A DNA stretch of 64,000 bases. Origin: Marinimicrobium hydrolyticum. Lineage in GTDB: Bacteria > Pseudomonadota > Gammaproteobacteria > Pseudomonadales > Cellvibrionaceae. The position numbers were made by a program, and so were the translations under genes. The notes under the pieces are model-generated. The model ran no database searches. It was not told the origin of the DNA and worked only from the letters and a program-made list of their open reading frames with translations. Each line of letters starts with the position of its first letter. The first letter of the stretch is position 1. Shown here piece after piece: positions 17,502 through 27,228 of the stretch. The DNA lies in contig NZ_JAVDDU010000007.1 in assembly GCF_030848505.1 (NCBI RefSeq), positions 1 through 64,000 on the forward strand, in the 5' to 3' direction.

Positions 17502-18134
17502 ATGAAAATGAAGCAAAAATTACTGGCCAGTGCTATCGCGGTAACGGCCTTGGCTGGCACGGCTATGGCTCCCTTGGCATCTGCTGAAGTAGAAGTTTCC
17601 GCCTCGGTCGGCGCTGCCAACATGTACTACTGGCGCGGTTTTGATCTGGGTAATGGCACACCGGCCGTTTGGGGTGACTTGACTGTTAGCGCTGGTGGTT
17701 TTTACGGCGGTATGTGGACTTCTTCTGGTGATTCGTCAAGCGTCGAGTACGATCTGTACGTGGGATACGGTGGTGAGGCCGGAGCCTTTACTTACGACGT
17801 GAGCCTGTGGAGTTATTCCTATCCGTCTGCTGCTGACCCTGTCGGTCCGGGCGAGCTGATGGAAGCAGTGGTTGGTCTGGGTTTTGGGCCCCTTTCGCTG
17901 ACTTACTTCCACGGTTTGGAAGATCTGGATGACTATTGGTATACCACCGTAGGTTTGGATGTAGGTGATTTCAACTTTACCTACGGTCATCACGAAGACG
18001 ACGTATCACACTTGGACGTCACCTATGGTTATAACGAGAATTTGAGTTTCACCTTGGGCCTGATACTGGACGACGGCGGTTACGCCAACGACGAACCCAA
18101 GTTCATCGTAAGCTTTACTATCCCCATTAATTAA
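17502..18134 (+). CDS. TorF-family putative outer-membrane porin (Gcw_chp)
   Basis: This 210-residue exported protein has a signal peptide (MKMKQKLLASAIAVTALAG, cleavage probably after ASA near residue 28). The mature part is rich in aromatic and glycine residues in alternating beta-strand pattern (YYWRGFDLGNGTPAVWGDL), which is the Gcw_chp/TorF signature, and it ends in a strand FIVSFTIPIN. It is predicted to form a small outer-membrane beta-barrel. ATG 17502 has AGAGGAAG upstream. The transported compound is unknown. Confidence 0.85.
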   Translation: MKMKQKLLASAIAVTALAGTAMAPLASAEVEVSASVGAANMYYWRGFDLGNGTPAVWGDLTVSAGGFYGGMWTSSGDSSSVEYDLYVGYGGEAGAFTYDVSLWSYSYPSAADPVGPGELMEAVVGLGFGPLSLTYFHGLEDLDDYWYTTVGLDVGDFNFTYGHHEDDVSHLDVTYGYNENLSFTLGLILDDGGYANDEPKFIVSFTIPIN

Positions 18135-18210
18135 GGGGAGCCTGCCCAGAAAGTGGGGCAGTGAGTACTTCGTTAGAGGGCAAGCCATTCGTGGCTTGCC
18201 CTCTATGCGT

Positions 18211-18930
18211 TTAGGAGCGTTGCTCAGCGTTGAAGGCCATCAGTTCTGCGGGAAAATCAGTAAAAGCACCGTCCACGCCCATGGCGGACAGGGCACGCCA
18301 TTCGTCTTTGTGATTGGCGGTATACACCCAACTTTTCAGGCCACGTGCGTGAGCATCATCCACCAGAGACTGGTTTAGGAAGTCGATGCTGGTGTTGAAG
18401 GAATAGGCGCGCAGCGCGTCGCAACAGCGGGCGTAATCCAGGGGTATGCCTTCCACCAGAACGCCTCTTTTTAGTTGGGGTGCTCGGTGCATCAACTGGT
18501 ACAGCTGTTGGTGATCGAAGCTGGAAACCAGGTATTGCTCCAACTGGCCCCCATTGTCGTGGCAATGGTCCAGGATGGCTTCGGCTAGGGGTAATGCACA
18601 CGCCGGCCCTTTGATCTCTATGTTCAAGAGTGCGCGCTCGCCCACGGTGTGCAGTACATCGTGCAGGGTCGGTACCAATTCGCCATTTTTCAGGCGCAGA
18701 TTTTGGAGTTTGCTGTGGGGTTGGTCCAACAGCGGGCCTTCGCCGGGGATCTGTCGCCCCAGTCGCCGGTCATGGGTTACCAGCAACCGGCCTTCCACAT
18801 ACCAAATATCAATTTCAATGGCATCCACGCCCAGGTCGAGGCTTTTCTTAATGGCTTCGAGGCTGTTTTCGGGGCTGTGTTCGGTGCCTGGCCCACCGCG
18901 ATGGGCGATGCAAAGTAGCCTGCGAGTCAC
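18211..18930 (-). CDS. ugpQ: Glycerophosphodiester phosphodiesterase
   Basis: This 239-residue GDPD-family TIM barrel starts with the catalytic CIAHRGGPGTEHSPENSL (His, Arg and Glu), followed by DAIEIDIWYVEGRLLVTHD, which holds metal and acid-base residues. It hydrolyses glycerophosphodiesters from phospholipid turnover to glycerol-3-phosphate and an alcohol. There is no signal peptide, so it is cytoplasmic like UgpQ rather than periplasmic GlpQ. It is convergent with the TorF-like gene, and followed upstream by murU on the same strand after about 110 bases. Confidence 0.92.
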   Translation of the reverse strand: MTRRLLCIAHRGGPGTEHSPENSLEAIKKSLDLGVDAIEIDIWYVEGRLLVTHDRRLGRQIPGEGPLLDQPHSKLQNLRLKNGELVPTLHDVLHTVGERALLNIEIKGPACALPLAEAILDHCHDNGGQLEQYLVSSFDHQQLYQLMHRAPQLKRGVLVEGIPLDYARCCDALRAYSFNTSIDFLNQSLVDDAHARGLKSWVYTANHKDEWRALSAMGVDGAFTDFPAELMAFNAEQRS

Positions 18931-19041
18931 GGCTTCCTCCTGAAGGTGGTGTAATGAGCGCCCCTAAATCACCGGTGGGCAAATCAGGGTCGCTGAAGGA
19001 CAGCATACAGAAGACGGGTATCGGTGTGCAGGCCCCAGCGG

Positions 19042-19731
19042 TTATTGAGGGCGGGAAGCCAATTCTGATTGTAAAGAGTGCAATCGCTCCGGCGTGCCCA
19101 CGTCACTCCAGGAACCGGTGTGAACTTCGCCTTCCAGCCGTTGCTCGGCGATGGCCGAGTTGAGTGCCTCCAGCAAAGGAAACTTGCTGCGTTTGTCCGG
19201 GTAGTCGCGGATCAGGGCAGGGCGCAGCAAGCTGATACCGGCAAAGGTAAAACGGGCGTGCTCCGGTGCGTGAGTCAGATAGCCGTCCGTGGATAGCCCA
19301 AAATCCCCGCGCGGATGGAAATCGGGGTTGGGCACCAACAGTAGGCGGCCTAGGCTAGAGTCCCGAAGCGGTCTGTTGGCAAGCGTGGTCGGATCGTAAT
19401 CCGTCCAAACGTCACCATTAATTAATAAAAAAGGCGCTTCCCCAAGCAGCGGCAGGGCGTGGGCAATGGCGCCACCCGTTTCTAACGGTTCGGGTTCGGG
19501 GGAATAAGTCACTTGGATCCCGAAGCGACTTCCATCGCCCACAAAAGCGCGAATATGATCGCCCAAGTACGCCAGATTGATGATGACCTCGCGCACCCCT
19601 GAAGCGGCCAGGGACTCCAAATGGTATTGCAGCAGAGGTTTGCCGGCGAGCTTGAGCAGCGGTTTGGGGGTGTCGTCGGTGAGTGGCCGCATGCGCTTGC
19701 CAAGGCCTGCGGCCAGGATCATCGCTTTCAC
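19042..19731 (-). CDS. murU: N-acetylmuramate-1-phosphate uridylyltransferase
   Basis: This 229-residue sugar nucleotidyltransferase begins MKAMILAAGLGKRMRPLTDD and includes KPLLKLAGKPLLQYHLE and the metal site LLINGDVWTDYD. Together with the upstream kinase AmgK, MurU forms the cell-wall recycling bypass that converts N-acetylmuramic acid to UDP-MurNAc without de novo MurA/MurB steps, as shown in Pseudomonas. Its start overlaps the amgK stop by four bases. Confidence 0.95.
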   Translation of the reverse strand: MKAMILAAGLGKRMRPLTDDTPKPLLKLAGKPLLQYHLESLAASGVREVIINLAYLGDHIRAFVGDGSRFGIQVTYSPEPEPLETGGAIAHALPLLGEAPFLLINGDVWTDYDPTTLANRPLRDSSLGRLLLVPNPDFHPRGDFGLSTDGYLTHAPEHARFTFAGISLLRPALIRDYPDKRSKFPLLEALNSAIAEQRLEGEVHTGSWSDVGTPERLHSLQSELASRPQ

Positions 19732-20819
19732 TCAGGCCGATCCCCCGCGCACCGGTAATCACGGTACCAGGATTGTTGTTGGGCCAGTGGCAGCAGCCGC
19801 TGCTCGAACCACTGTTGGAATTCAGCCAACTCTGGATAGCCTTGACAGGCTTCCAATACATAGCGAATCACCAGGGGCAGGTCGTCCATATAATGATTTT
19901 TGCCGTCGCGCAGGGACAGGCGGGCAAAGATGCCCAGCACTTTCAAATGTCGTTGCAGCCCCATCCAGTCGAACCACCGCAGGTACTGAGCTTCGTCCAC
20001 ATCCGTCAGTAAGCCCGCCTCCGCCGCCATATTGCCGTAACCCAGCGCCCACTGGCGCACCTGCTCGGCAGGCCAGCGCAGGTAGCAATCCCGCAACAGT
20101 GATACCAGATCGTAGGTAATAGGCCCCCAAAGTGCGTCCTGGAAGTCGACGATGCCCAGGCGTCCATCGGTCTTCAGTAGCAAGTTGCGCGAGTGATAAT
20201 CCCGGTGCACCAGTACCTGGGGTTGTTCCAGAGCGCTGTCTTCCAGGCGCGTGAACACGTCTTGTACAAGCTGATGCTCTTGGTCAGACAAGCTGTACTG
20301 CAGCAGCTCTGCGAGGAACCAATCAGTAAACAGTGCCAGTTCGGCGCCTAAATTCTCTCGGTCGTAAACGCCCAGCAGTTCGCGCGCATGGGGGCTCTGC
20401 TGAAGCGCTAGAAGCTCGATTAACGCCTCCCCGTAAAGTATCGGGGCCGAGTCGGGCGACTCTTCCAGCTCGTATTGGAGAAGTTGATCACCAAAATCCT
20501 CTATAAGCAGAAAACCCCGTTCCGCATCCGCAGCAATGACAGCTGGAACATCAATGCCCTGGGGGCGGAGATATTGCGCAAGGTGCACAAACTGCTTGCT
20601 GTCCTCGTGGGCCGGAGGCGCGTCAACCGCCAGCATGGAGGGCTGGGTGTTCAAACGATGGTACTGCCGGAAGCCGGCGTCTCCCCGCAGTGTGGTCATA
20701 CTCAATTCATTCAGCGGTCTTGTTGGGTGTAGCGTCTGCAGCTGCTGACGAATCCAGGTCTTGAAGTTGTCCGAGCGTTCCTTGGAGGAAGGCGAGTGCT
20801 GTGCGTGCTGATCGGCCAT
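19728..20819 (-). CDS. amgK: N-acetylmuramate/N-acetylglucosamine anomeric kinase
   Basis: A 363-residue aminoglycoside-phosphotransferase-fold kinase with the catalytic loop VLVHRDYHSRNLLL and the metal motif GIVDFQDALWGP. AmgK phosphorylates C1 of MurNAc and supplies the substrate for MurU, whose gene follows with a 4-base overlap. It is divergent from lptD across about 180 bases that must hold both promoters. Recycling here links to peptidoglycan turnover and fosfomycin tolerance in related bacteria (known of the family, not shown here). Confidence 0.95.
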   Translation of the reverse strand: MADQHAQHSPSSKERSDNFKTWIRQQLQTLHPTRPLNELSMTTLRGDAGFRQYHRLNTQPSMLAVDAPPAHEDSKQFVHLAQYLRPQGIDVPAVIAADAERGFLLIEDFGDQLLQYELEESPDSAPILYGEALIELLALQQSPHARELLGVYDRENLGAELALFTDWFLAELLQYSLSDQEHQLVQDVFTRLEDSALEQPQVLVHRDYHSRNLLLKTDGRLGIVDFQDALWGPITYDLVSLLRDCYLRWPAEQVRQWALGYGNMAAEAGLLTDVDEAQYLRWFDWMGLQRHLKVLGIFARLSLRDGKNHYMDDLPLVIRYVLEACQGYPELAEFQQWFEQRLLPLAQQQSWYRDYRCAGDRPE

Positions 20820-20997
20820 CGTAACTCCGCCGCGAGTATCGGCAATTAAAGTGGAATAGCGGATTCTACCCCGGCGATGCAGGTAAAAGTCAAAAGCTAT
20901 TGCGGTTCACGCCAAGTTCATTCCAAGCGCTTGCATATTCAAGTAGAATTCCCGCCTTTACTCGCGTTGGCCTGTAAGCGGGGCCCGCCAATCCCGT

Positions 20998-23601
20998 GTG
21001 GCCAGTGACGGGCAGCCGGATCTGAGAATGTCGAGACGTCTATTCATGCATTTTGCCCACTCTGGTAATCGGAGTTCTGGCCCTGGTTCGACTCCCGGAG
21101 CCAGACGCGGGCGCCTGGTCCCAATGCTGGCCCTGCTGGTTAGCCTAGGCGCTGCGGCAGAGGATCCCTATGCACCCTACGACTGGGTGCCTATTGATGA
21201 CTTGACCGAGGAGCAACTGGAGTTGCTACGCCCCGGTTGCTGCGGCGTGTATATCTCTCCCGTACGAGACGATGAAGACGCTCTGTTACACCCCGATGAC
21301 TCCCCCATTCGCGCATTTTCCGATACGGCCGAGCGCAGCCGGGAGGGGCTGACCACCCTGGAAGGCAATGTGCTCTTTACTCAGGGTTACCGCAGTATTG
21401 AGGCCGAGTGCGCGCGCTATGACCCCGTTGCTGGTTCAGCGGAGGCCAGCGGAAATGTGGTGCTGCGCGAGCCCGGCGTACTGTTGAGGGCCGATAGCGC
21501 TCAGGTCGATCTGGACACGGGTGACGCGCAGCTCGATGGTGCCCGGTTTGTCTTGCACGGAGCGCATTTTCGCGGCAGTGCTGAACAGCTGGACAAGGTG
21601 GGCATGGACATGTTGCGCCTGACCAACAGTGAAATTACCCGCTGTGAGCCGGGCCGCAACGACTGGGTGCTGGAAGGGTCGGATATTCGCATATACCCGG
21701 ATCAGCATTACGGCACCGCGCGTCATGCCCGGTTCAAGCTTTTTAATGTACCGGTTTTTTATACTCCCTATGTGCGCTTTCCTGTTGGGGACGAACGCCA
21801 AACCGGCTTCCTGTTCCCTGCCATCGGCGAAAGCCGACGCGACGGGGTGGAATTCTCCTTACCCTTTTACTGGAACATTGCCCCCAATTACGACATGACG
21901 ATCACGCCCAACTATATGTCTCGGCGTGGCACCTTGTGGAATGTAGAGGGTCGGCATTTAGCGCGGCACTTTGAGACCACGGTGGACGGCAGCTGGATTA
22001 GCACCGACCGGGGCGGCTATAGCCGGCGCCTGGAGAACCAGATCGCCCGCGGTGAGATTACCGAGGAGGAGGCCTACCCCTTTCGCGGCGAGGAGCGCTG
22101 GCGCGTGCAGTTGGACCAGACCGGTGGCGCAGGTGAGCGTTGGAGCACTGAGATCGACTACACGGATCTGAGTGACAACGATTATTTGCGTGATTTGGAC
22201 AGCGGCTCCCTGGACGTCAACCGTTCCGCTGTGGTTCGGCAAATGGCCGGGGCAGGCTATCAAAGCGAACATTGGACCTACGGCATCCGGGTGGAGGAAC
22301 TACGCTCACTGACCACCGCCCGCTGGCCGCATCGGGAGGTGCCGCGGGTTAATGCCGACGGTCGGTATTACTGGAACAATTGGCAGCTGGATCTGGATAA
22401 CGAGTATGCTCGCTTCGATTTGAGCCGAACCTTTGAGGGCACCGAGCGGCAAATCGAAAACATTGTCATCGGCGAACGGGTCCGCACGGACTATGGTTTA
22501 ACCTGGAATCAAGAGTGGCTCTGGGGCTTTGTTCGGCCCCGGGCCATGGTGAAAACCCTGTCCTACGAGTTGGACGACGGTAATCTGCTGGAAGGCGCTG
22601 AGACCCGCCCCTCCCTGGTGGTTCCCCAGGGCTCATTGGACACGGGTTTGTTTTTCGAGCGCTACGGTAGCGCTTTGGGCACGCCTTACCTACAGACTTT
22701 TGAGCCGCGCCTGTTTTACTTTTACAGCGATTACGAAGATCACGGCGAACTGCTCGACGTGACCGCTGGCGGGCGCGCTGTCAACTTTGACACCAAAGAC
22801 TTGACCTTTAGCTACGACCAGCTTTACCGTACCACGCGTTTTGCCGGTGGCGACCGAATTGACGATGCCAACCAACTGTCGGTCGGCTTGACCACTCGCT
22901 TTATCGATGCTTTGAGTGGGACCGAGCACTTAAGCCTAAGCGTGGGGCAAATTTTTTACTTTGAGGATCGTCGAGTCGGCCTGCGTGAGCCCCGGCCAGC
23001 CCCTGAAGGGGAAATCGCAGATCACGAACGCACTCGATCGGACGTGGCTGCTCAAGTGAACGCCCGCGTGACGGACCGCTGGAGCCTGACCACCAACGTA
23101 ACCTATGACCCGTTTGAACACGAGTACACCCGAGCGAATGCCTCGTTGCGTTATTTGGACTCGCAGTACCGGATCTTCAACGTGTCTTACCGGTTCAACC
23201 GCCGGCCCCCGGCTCCCGGTCGCTTGGACCCTACGGAGGAGCTGGATCGAAGTCAGAATCAGATCGATGCAACGTTTCACTGGCCAGTGTATGGCCGCTG
23301 GAGCTTGATTGGCCGGGGCCACTACGACATTACGTACCGCCAGGAACTCGATACCTTTCTGGGACTCGAATACGACGACTGTTGTTACCGGATACGCCTA
23401 CTGGCCCGGCGCTGGCTCAACTTCGACTACACCTTCAGCTCCAATTTCTTGGAGACTGTGGGTCCCGAGGACCTGGAAGACAGCATTATCCTGGACATTC
23501 AGTTTAAAGGTTTGGGCAGTGTCAACAGGCGGGTCGGTGACCTGCTGCAGAAAGCGATTCCAGGCTACGGCGCCCGGGAAACGCATTACATTTCAGACTA
23601 A
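20998..23601 (+). CDS. lptD: LPS-assembly outer-membrane protein LptD
   Basis: LptD with LptE inserts lipopolysaccharide into the outer leaflet. The protein (up to 867 residues) has an export signal with RRGRLVPMLALLVSLGAAA, a periplasmic OstA/LptA-like domain (TTLEGNVLFTQGYRSIEAECARY) and a long beta-barrel. Cysteines for disulphides are present as an N-terminal CC pair (RPGCCGV) and the C-terminal pair DDCCYR. The start is uncertain: GTG 20998 gives a long N-terminus, and ATG 21028 or 21046 are alternatives with only weak ribosome sites. It leads the lptD-surA-pdxA-rsmA-apaG-apaH operon. Confidence 0.95.
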   Translation: MASDGQPDLRMSRRLFMHFAHSGNRSSGPGSTPGARRGRLVPMLALLVSLGAAAEDPYAPYDWVPIDDLTEEQLELLRPGCCGVYISPVRDDEDALLHPDDSPIRAFSDTAERSREGLTTLEGNVLFTQGYRSIEAECARYDPVAGSAEASGNVVLREPGVLLRADSAQVDLDTGDAQLDGARFVLHGAHFRGSAEQLDKVGMDMLRLTNSEITRCEPGRNDWVLEGSDIRIYPDQHYGTARHARFKLFNVPVFYTPYVRFPVGDERQTGFLFPAIGESRRDGVEFSLPFYWNIAPNYDMTITPNYMSRRGTLWNVEGRHLARHFETTVDGSWISTDRGGYSRRLENQIARGEITEEEAYPFRGEERWRVQLDQTGGAGERWSTEIDYTDLSDNDYLRDLDSGSLDVNRSAVVRQMAGAGYQSEHWTYGIRVEELRSLTTARWPHREVPRVNADGRYYWNNWQLDLDNEYARFDLSRTFEGTERQIENIVIGERVRTDYGLTWNQEWLWGFVRPRAMVKTLSYELDDGNLLEGAETRPSLVVPQGSLDTGLFFERYGSALGTPYLQTFEPRLFYFYSDYEDHGELLDVTAGGRAVNFDTKDLTFSYDQLYRTTRFAGGDRIDDANQLSVGLTTRFIDALSGTEHLSLSVGQIFYFEDRRVGLREPRPAPEGEIADHERTRSDVAAQVNARVTDRWSLTTNVTYDPFEHEYTRANASLRYLDSQYRIFNVSYRFNRRPPAPGRLDPTEELDRSQNQIDATFHWPVYGRWSLIGRGHYDITYRQELDTFLGLEYDDCCYRIRLLARRWLNFDYTFSSNFLETVGPEDLEDSIILDIQFKGLGSVNRRVGDLLQKAIPGYGARETHYISD

Positions 23602-23629
23602 CAATACATCAATCTATAGTGATCAATAT

Positions 23630-24934
23630 ATGCCTATGTCCCGGATGAAACCCCTGCTTTTTTGTCTCGTACTGTGTCTGCCCTTTGGTGGCCCAGCGGT
23701 ATGGGCGCAAACCGAGCGGCTGGATCGAATAGTAGCCATTGTCGATAGTGACGTGGTGCTGGAAAGTGAATTGCAACAGCGCTATCAGGTGGTCATGGAG
23801 CGTCTGAGCCAATCGGGTAATCGGCAGCAGCTGCCCCCGGAAGACGTCCTCAAAAAACAAATTCTCGATCAACTCATTCTCGAAAGCCTGCAGATTCAGA
23901 TGGGCCGGCGATACGGTATTGAGCTGACCGAACAGCAACTGAATATGGCCATTCAGAACATCATGCGCAGCAACCAGATGACCGAAGAAGACCTGCGCAG
24001 AGATCTGGCCCTCAGAGGCGAGACCATGGAACAGTTCAGGGCTCAAATCCAAACGGAGATGGCCGTGAATCAGATTCAGCAGGCCGTGGTAAACAGTCGG
24101 CTGCAAATCAACGATCGGGACATTGACAGCTTCCTGGCTTCCACCGACGGCAAGTTCGCCACCTCTCCGGAGTACCGGCTGGGGCACATACTGATTGCCG
24201 TTCCCAGTGGCGCCGATGCCGAAGTGGTCGCACAAGCGCAAGAAAAGGCAGAGGGCCTTCAGGCCGAATTGATCGAAGGTGCGGATTTCGAACAAATGGC
24301 GATTACTCACTCCAACGACCCCAACGCACTACAAGGTGGGGAACTGGGATGGCGGCGGCTGGAGCAGCTGCCAGAGTTGTTTAGCGAACCGGTGAGCCGC
24401 TTGCGAGCTGGGCAGGTAACGGCACCTTTGCGCAGTGGCGCGGGCTTTCATATTCTCAAGGCCCACGAAACTCGCAGTCGGCGCGACGACAGTATTATTG
24501 AGCAGACTCGCGCCCGTCATATCCTGATCAAAACCTCAGAATTGATTGATGACGCCGCTGCTGAGCGGAGATTGAGCGATATCCGCCAGAGAATTTTGGA
24601 TGGGGAAGATTTCGCTGCGTTGGCCCGCGAACACTCAGAAGACATCGGCTCCATGCTGCAGGGCGGCGATTTGGGCTGGAGCAACCCCGGCCAGATGGTC
24701 CCCGCTTTCGAGCAGGTCATGGCCCAGTCAGAGCCCGGTGACATCAGTGAGCCCTTTCAGAGCCGTTTCGGCTGGCACATACTGCAAGTCCAAGAGCGGC
24801 GAAAAAAGGATATGAGTGATGTTATGTTGCGCAACGAAGCGGCCGAAATGCTGCGCGAACGACGCTTCGATGAAGAGCTGCAAACCTGGTTGGCTGAGAT
24901 TCGCGAAGAAGCGTACATTGAAGTCAAACTCTGA
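23630..24934 (+). CDS. surA: Periplasmic chaperone and peptidyl-prolyl isomerase SurA
   Basis: This 434-residue chaperone escorts outer-membrane proteins such as LptD. A signal peptide (MKPLLFCLVLCLPFGGPAVWA) precedes the N-domain (DRIVAIVDSDVVLESELQQR), then two parvulin domains (about 175-275 with LGHILIAVPSG, and 285-385 with ARHILIKTSEL) and a C-terminal helix. I chose ATG 23630 over a much longer in-frame extension because only this start gives an export signal. The 28-base gap after lptD indicates one transcript. Confidence 0.96.
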   Translation: MPMSRMKPLLFCLVLCLPFGGPAVWAQTERLDRIVAIVDSDVVLESELQQRYQVVMERLSQSGNRQQLPPEDVLKKQILDQLILESLQIQMGRRYGIELTEQQLNMAIQNIMRSNQMTEEDLRRDLALRGETMEQFRAQIQTEMAVNQIQQAVVNSRLQINDRDIDSFLASTDGKFATSPEYRLGHILIAVPSGADAEVVAQAQEKAEGLQAELIEGADFEQMAITHSNDPNALQGGELGWRRLEQLPELFSEPVSRLRAGQVTAPLRSGAGFHILKAHETRSRRDDSIIEQTRARHILIKTSELIDDAAAERRLSDIRQRILDGEDFAALAREHSEDIGSMLQGGDLGWSNPGQMVPAFEQVMAQSEPGDISEPFQSRFGWHILQVQERRKKDMSDVMLRNEAAEMLRERRFDEELQTWLAEIREEAYIEVKL

Positions 24935-24958
24935 GCCCCAGCGTGAGGCGGGACTCTA

Positions 24959-25963
24959 ATGACTAGCCCTCGTATCGTCTATACGCCTGGAGAACCCGCC
25001 GGCATTGGGCCCGACTTAATCGTGGCCCTGGCTCAAGCGCCGCAGCAGGCGGAGCTTGTGGTAGCGGCCGACCCAGCCCTGCTGGAAGCGCGGGCCGCCG
25101 CCCTGGGGGTGCCTCTGAGGCTGCGCGAGTGGAACCCGGCGCTTGCTCCCCGCCCCTCGCCGGGAGGCGAGCTGTTGGTGGCGCCGGTGTTTTTGTCCTC
25201 GCCAGTGACTGCCGGGAAGCTCGATCCCAATAATGCCCATTACGTCTTAACGACTTTGGATCTCGCCATCGAGGGTTGCTTAGGCGGCCAATTCGACGCC
25301 TTGGTGACTGGCCCCGTTCACAAAGGAGTCATCAACGAGGCGGGCATCGCCTTTACCGGACACACGGAATACCTCGCCGATAAAACCCATACCTCGCGCG
25401 TGGTGATGATGCTCGCCACGGAAGGTCTGCGCGTGGCGCTCGCCACCACTCACCTCCCGCTGAAAGACGTAGCCGCCGCACTCAACGCACAGCTACTGAC
25501 CGAAGTGATCGATATTCTGCATGCGTCCTTGCAAAGGGATTTCGGTCTGGTGCAGCCGCGAATTCTGGTGTGCGGTCTCAACCCCCACGCCGGGGAAGGA
25601 GGGCACCTGGGGAGAGAAGAAATCGACATTCTGGAGCCGGTTTTGGCCCGGGGTCGGGAGCGCGGTTTCGATCTTATCGGCCCCCTACCGGCGGATACCC
25701 TGTTTACGCCCAAACACCTGGACGGCGCCGACGCGGTTCTGGCCATGTATCATGATCAAGGTTTGCCAGTGCTCAAGTACAAAGGGTTTGGTCAAGCTGT
25801 AAACGTCACCTTGGGGCTGCCTCTGGTGCGCACCTCTGTAGACCATGGCACAGCTCTGGATCTCGCCGGCACCGGCCGTGCCGACTTGGGCAGTCTCAGA
25901 ACCGCGTTGGATTACGCCGTGACCATGGCACAAGCCAGGGGTCGCCACTTCGCACAGGAATAA
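24959..25963 (+). CDS. pdxA: 4-hydroxythreonine-4-phosphate dehydrogenase
   Basis: PdxA catalyses the NAD-dependent oxidation and decarboxylation of 4-phosphohydroxy-threonine in pyridoxal phosphate synthesis. The 334-residue protein opens with [19 protein letters not shown] and has the substrate and metal regions [23 protein letters not shown] and [16 protein letters not shown]. The order surA-pdxA-rsmA is a classic gammaproteobacterial arrangement. Confidence 0.97.
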   Translation: MTSPRIVYTPGEPAGIGPDLIVALAQAPQQAELVVAADPALLEARAAALGVPLRLREWNPALAPRPSPGGELLVAPVFLSSPVTAGKLDPNNAHYVLTTLDLAIEGCLGGQFDALVTGPVHKGVINEAGIAFTGHTEYLADKTHTSRVVMMLATEGLRVALATTHLPLKDVAAALNAQLLTEVIDILHASLQRDFGLVQPRILVCGLNPHAGEGGHLGREEIDILEPVLARGRERGFDLIGPLPADTLFTPKHLDGADAVLAMYHDQGLPVLKYKGFGQAVNVTLGLPLVRTSVDHGTALDLAGTGRADLGSLRTALDYAVTMAQARGRHFAQE

Positions 25964-25970
25964 GCGACGA

Positions 25971-26795
25971 ATGACAAAATTTATAAACGGTGAGGCACCG
26001 CACCGGGCACGTAAGCGTTTTGGCCAAAACTTTTTGGTGGATCAAAACGTCTTGGACAGAATTCTGCGCGCGGTAAATCCATCGGCGGGGCAGCACCTGG
26101 TGGAAATCGGTCCCGGCAAAGGCGCTTTGACGTCGCTGTTGGCGGAAGCCGCCGAACGGCTTACCGTGATTGAGTTGGACCGGGATTTGGTGCCCTGGTT
26201 GAAAGTGAAGTTCGAGCGCTACCCCGGCTTTGAATTGTTTCAGGCCGACGCGTTGAAATTTGATTTTGCGGCTCTGGCTGGCGAGGCCGAGCCGTTGCGC
26301 ATTGTCGGCAACCTTCCCTACAATATCTCCACGCCGCTGATTTTCCACCTGTTGGCCTGTGCAAGCCAGGTGCAGGACATGCACTTCATGCTGCAAAAGG
26401 AAGTGGTTCAGCGCATGGCCGCTCAACCGGGTGACAAAGCGTACGGTCGTTTGGGGATCATGGTTCAATACTACTGCAAGGTGGAAAACCTGTTCGAGGT
26501 GCCACCGGGCGCCTTTGCGCCGGCCCCCAAAGTGGACTCAGCCGTGGTGCGCCTTGTGCCTCATCAGAATCTGCCTTACCCCGCCCAACATTTGAAAACG
26601 TTGGAAAAGTTGGTCAACGTGGCTTTTCAACAACGGCGTAAAACCTTGCGCAACGCCCTAAAACAACTGTTGCCGGTGGAGCTGATTGACGAACTACCGG
26701 TGGACACAGGCTTGAGGCCGGAAAATATTTCCTTGGAAACTTTTGTGGACTTGAGTAACGTCATCGGCGATCTGGACGCTCTTCCAGAACCTTGA
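25971..26795 (+). CDS. rsmA: 16S rRNA (adenine1518-N6/adenine1519-N6)-dimethyltransferase
   Basis: RsmA/KsgA dimethylates two adjacent adenosines in the 3' hairpin of 16S rRNA. This 274-residue protein shows RKRFGQNFLVDQNVLDRI at the start, the SAM motif VEIGPGKGALT, and the catalytic NLPYNIS. It starts seven bases after pdxA. Its stop overlaps a possible upstream TTG start of apaG. Confidence 0.97.
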   Translation: MTKFINGEAPHRARKRFGQNFLVDQNVLDRILRAVNPSAGQHLVEIGPGKGALTSLLAEAAERLTVIELDRDLVPWLKVKFERYPGFELFQADALKFDFAALAGEAEPLRIVGNLPYNISTPLIFHLLACASQVQDMHFMLQKEVVQRMAAQPGDKAYGRLGIMVQYYCKVENLFEVPPGAFAPAPKVDSAVVRLVPHQNLPYPAQHLKTLEKLVNVAFQQRRKTLRNALKQLLPVELIDELPVDTGLRPENISLETFVDLSNVIGDLDALPEP

Positions 26796-26809
26796 CTGTG
26801 GATGACATC

Positions 26810-27181
26810 ATGACCAGTGCCATAGAGATTACTGTTAAAACCCACTACGTGGCCGCGCAGTCACGTCCGGCCGATCGGCGCTACGTTTACGCTTACACGA
26901 TCACCATTGCTAATCGCGGTGACTTGGCTGCACAGCTCATTGCCCGGCACTGGATTATTCAGGACGACCAGAACAAACGACAGGAGGTCAAAGGTGTTGG
27001 CGTGGTCGGTGAGCAGCCCCACTTGGCTCCGGGTGCGAGCTATACCTATACGAGCGGTGTTGTTCTCGAAACCGAATCTGGCTTGATGGAAGGCAGTTAC
27101 CAAATGCGCACCGACGAAGGCGCGCAATTCCAAGTGCCGATCCCCGCCTTTGCCCTCGTGCCGCCCCATGCCATACACTGA
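26810..27181 (+). CDS. apaG: ApaG/CorD protein
   Basis: This 123-residue beta-sandwich protein (EITVKTHYVAAQSRPADRRY, YTITIANRGDLAAQLIARHW, GVVGEQPHLAPGASYTYTSG) matches ApaG, whose gene lies between rsmA and apaH in most gammaproteobacteria. The biochemical role is unclear; homologues affect divalent-cation tolerance. ATG 26810 is preferred for its similarity to family starts; TTG 26792 and GTG 26798 are in frame and possible. Confidence 0.93.
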   Translation: MTSAIEITVKTHYVAAQSRPADRRYVYAYTITIANRGDLAAQLIARHWIIQDDQNKRQEVKGVGVVGEQPHLAPGASYTYTSGVVLETESGLMEGSYQMRTDEGAQFQVPIPAFALVPPHAIH

Positions 27182-27228
27182 GCCGATGAAGAGTAAGCGC
27201 AAGCGCAAGCGTTAATCAGGGAGTCGCA

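Noticed and set aside
23309-23629. A 107-residue N-terminal extension of SurA overlapping the end of lptD
   Set aside because: It is an antisense-free shadow in another frame of lptD; the product from ATG 23630 has a proper signal peptide and normal SurA length.
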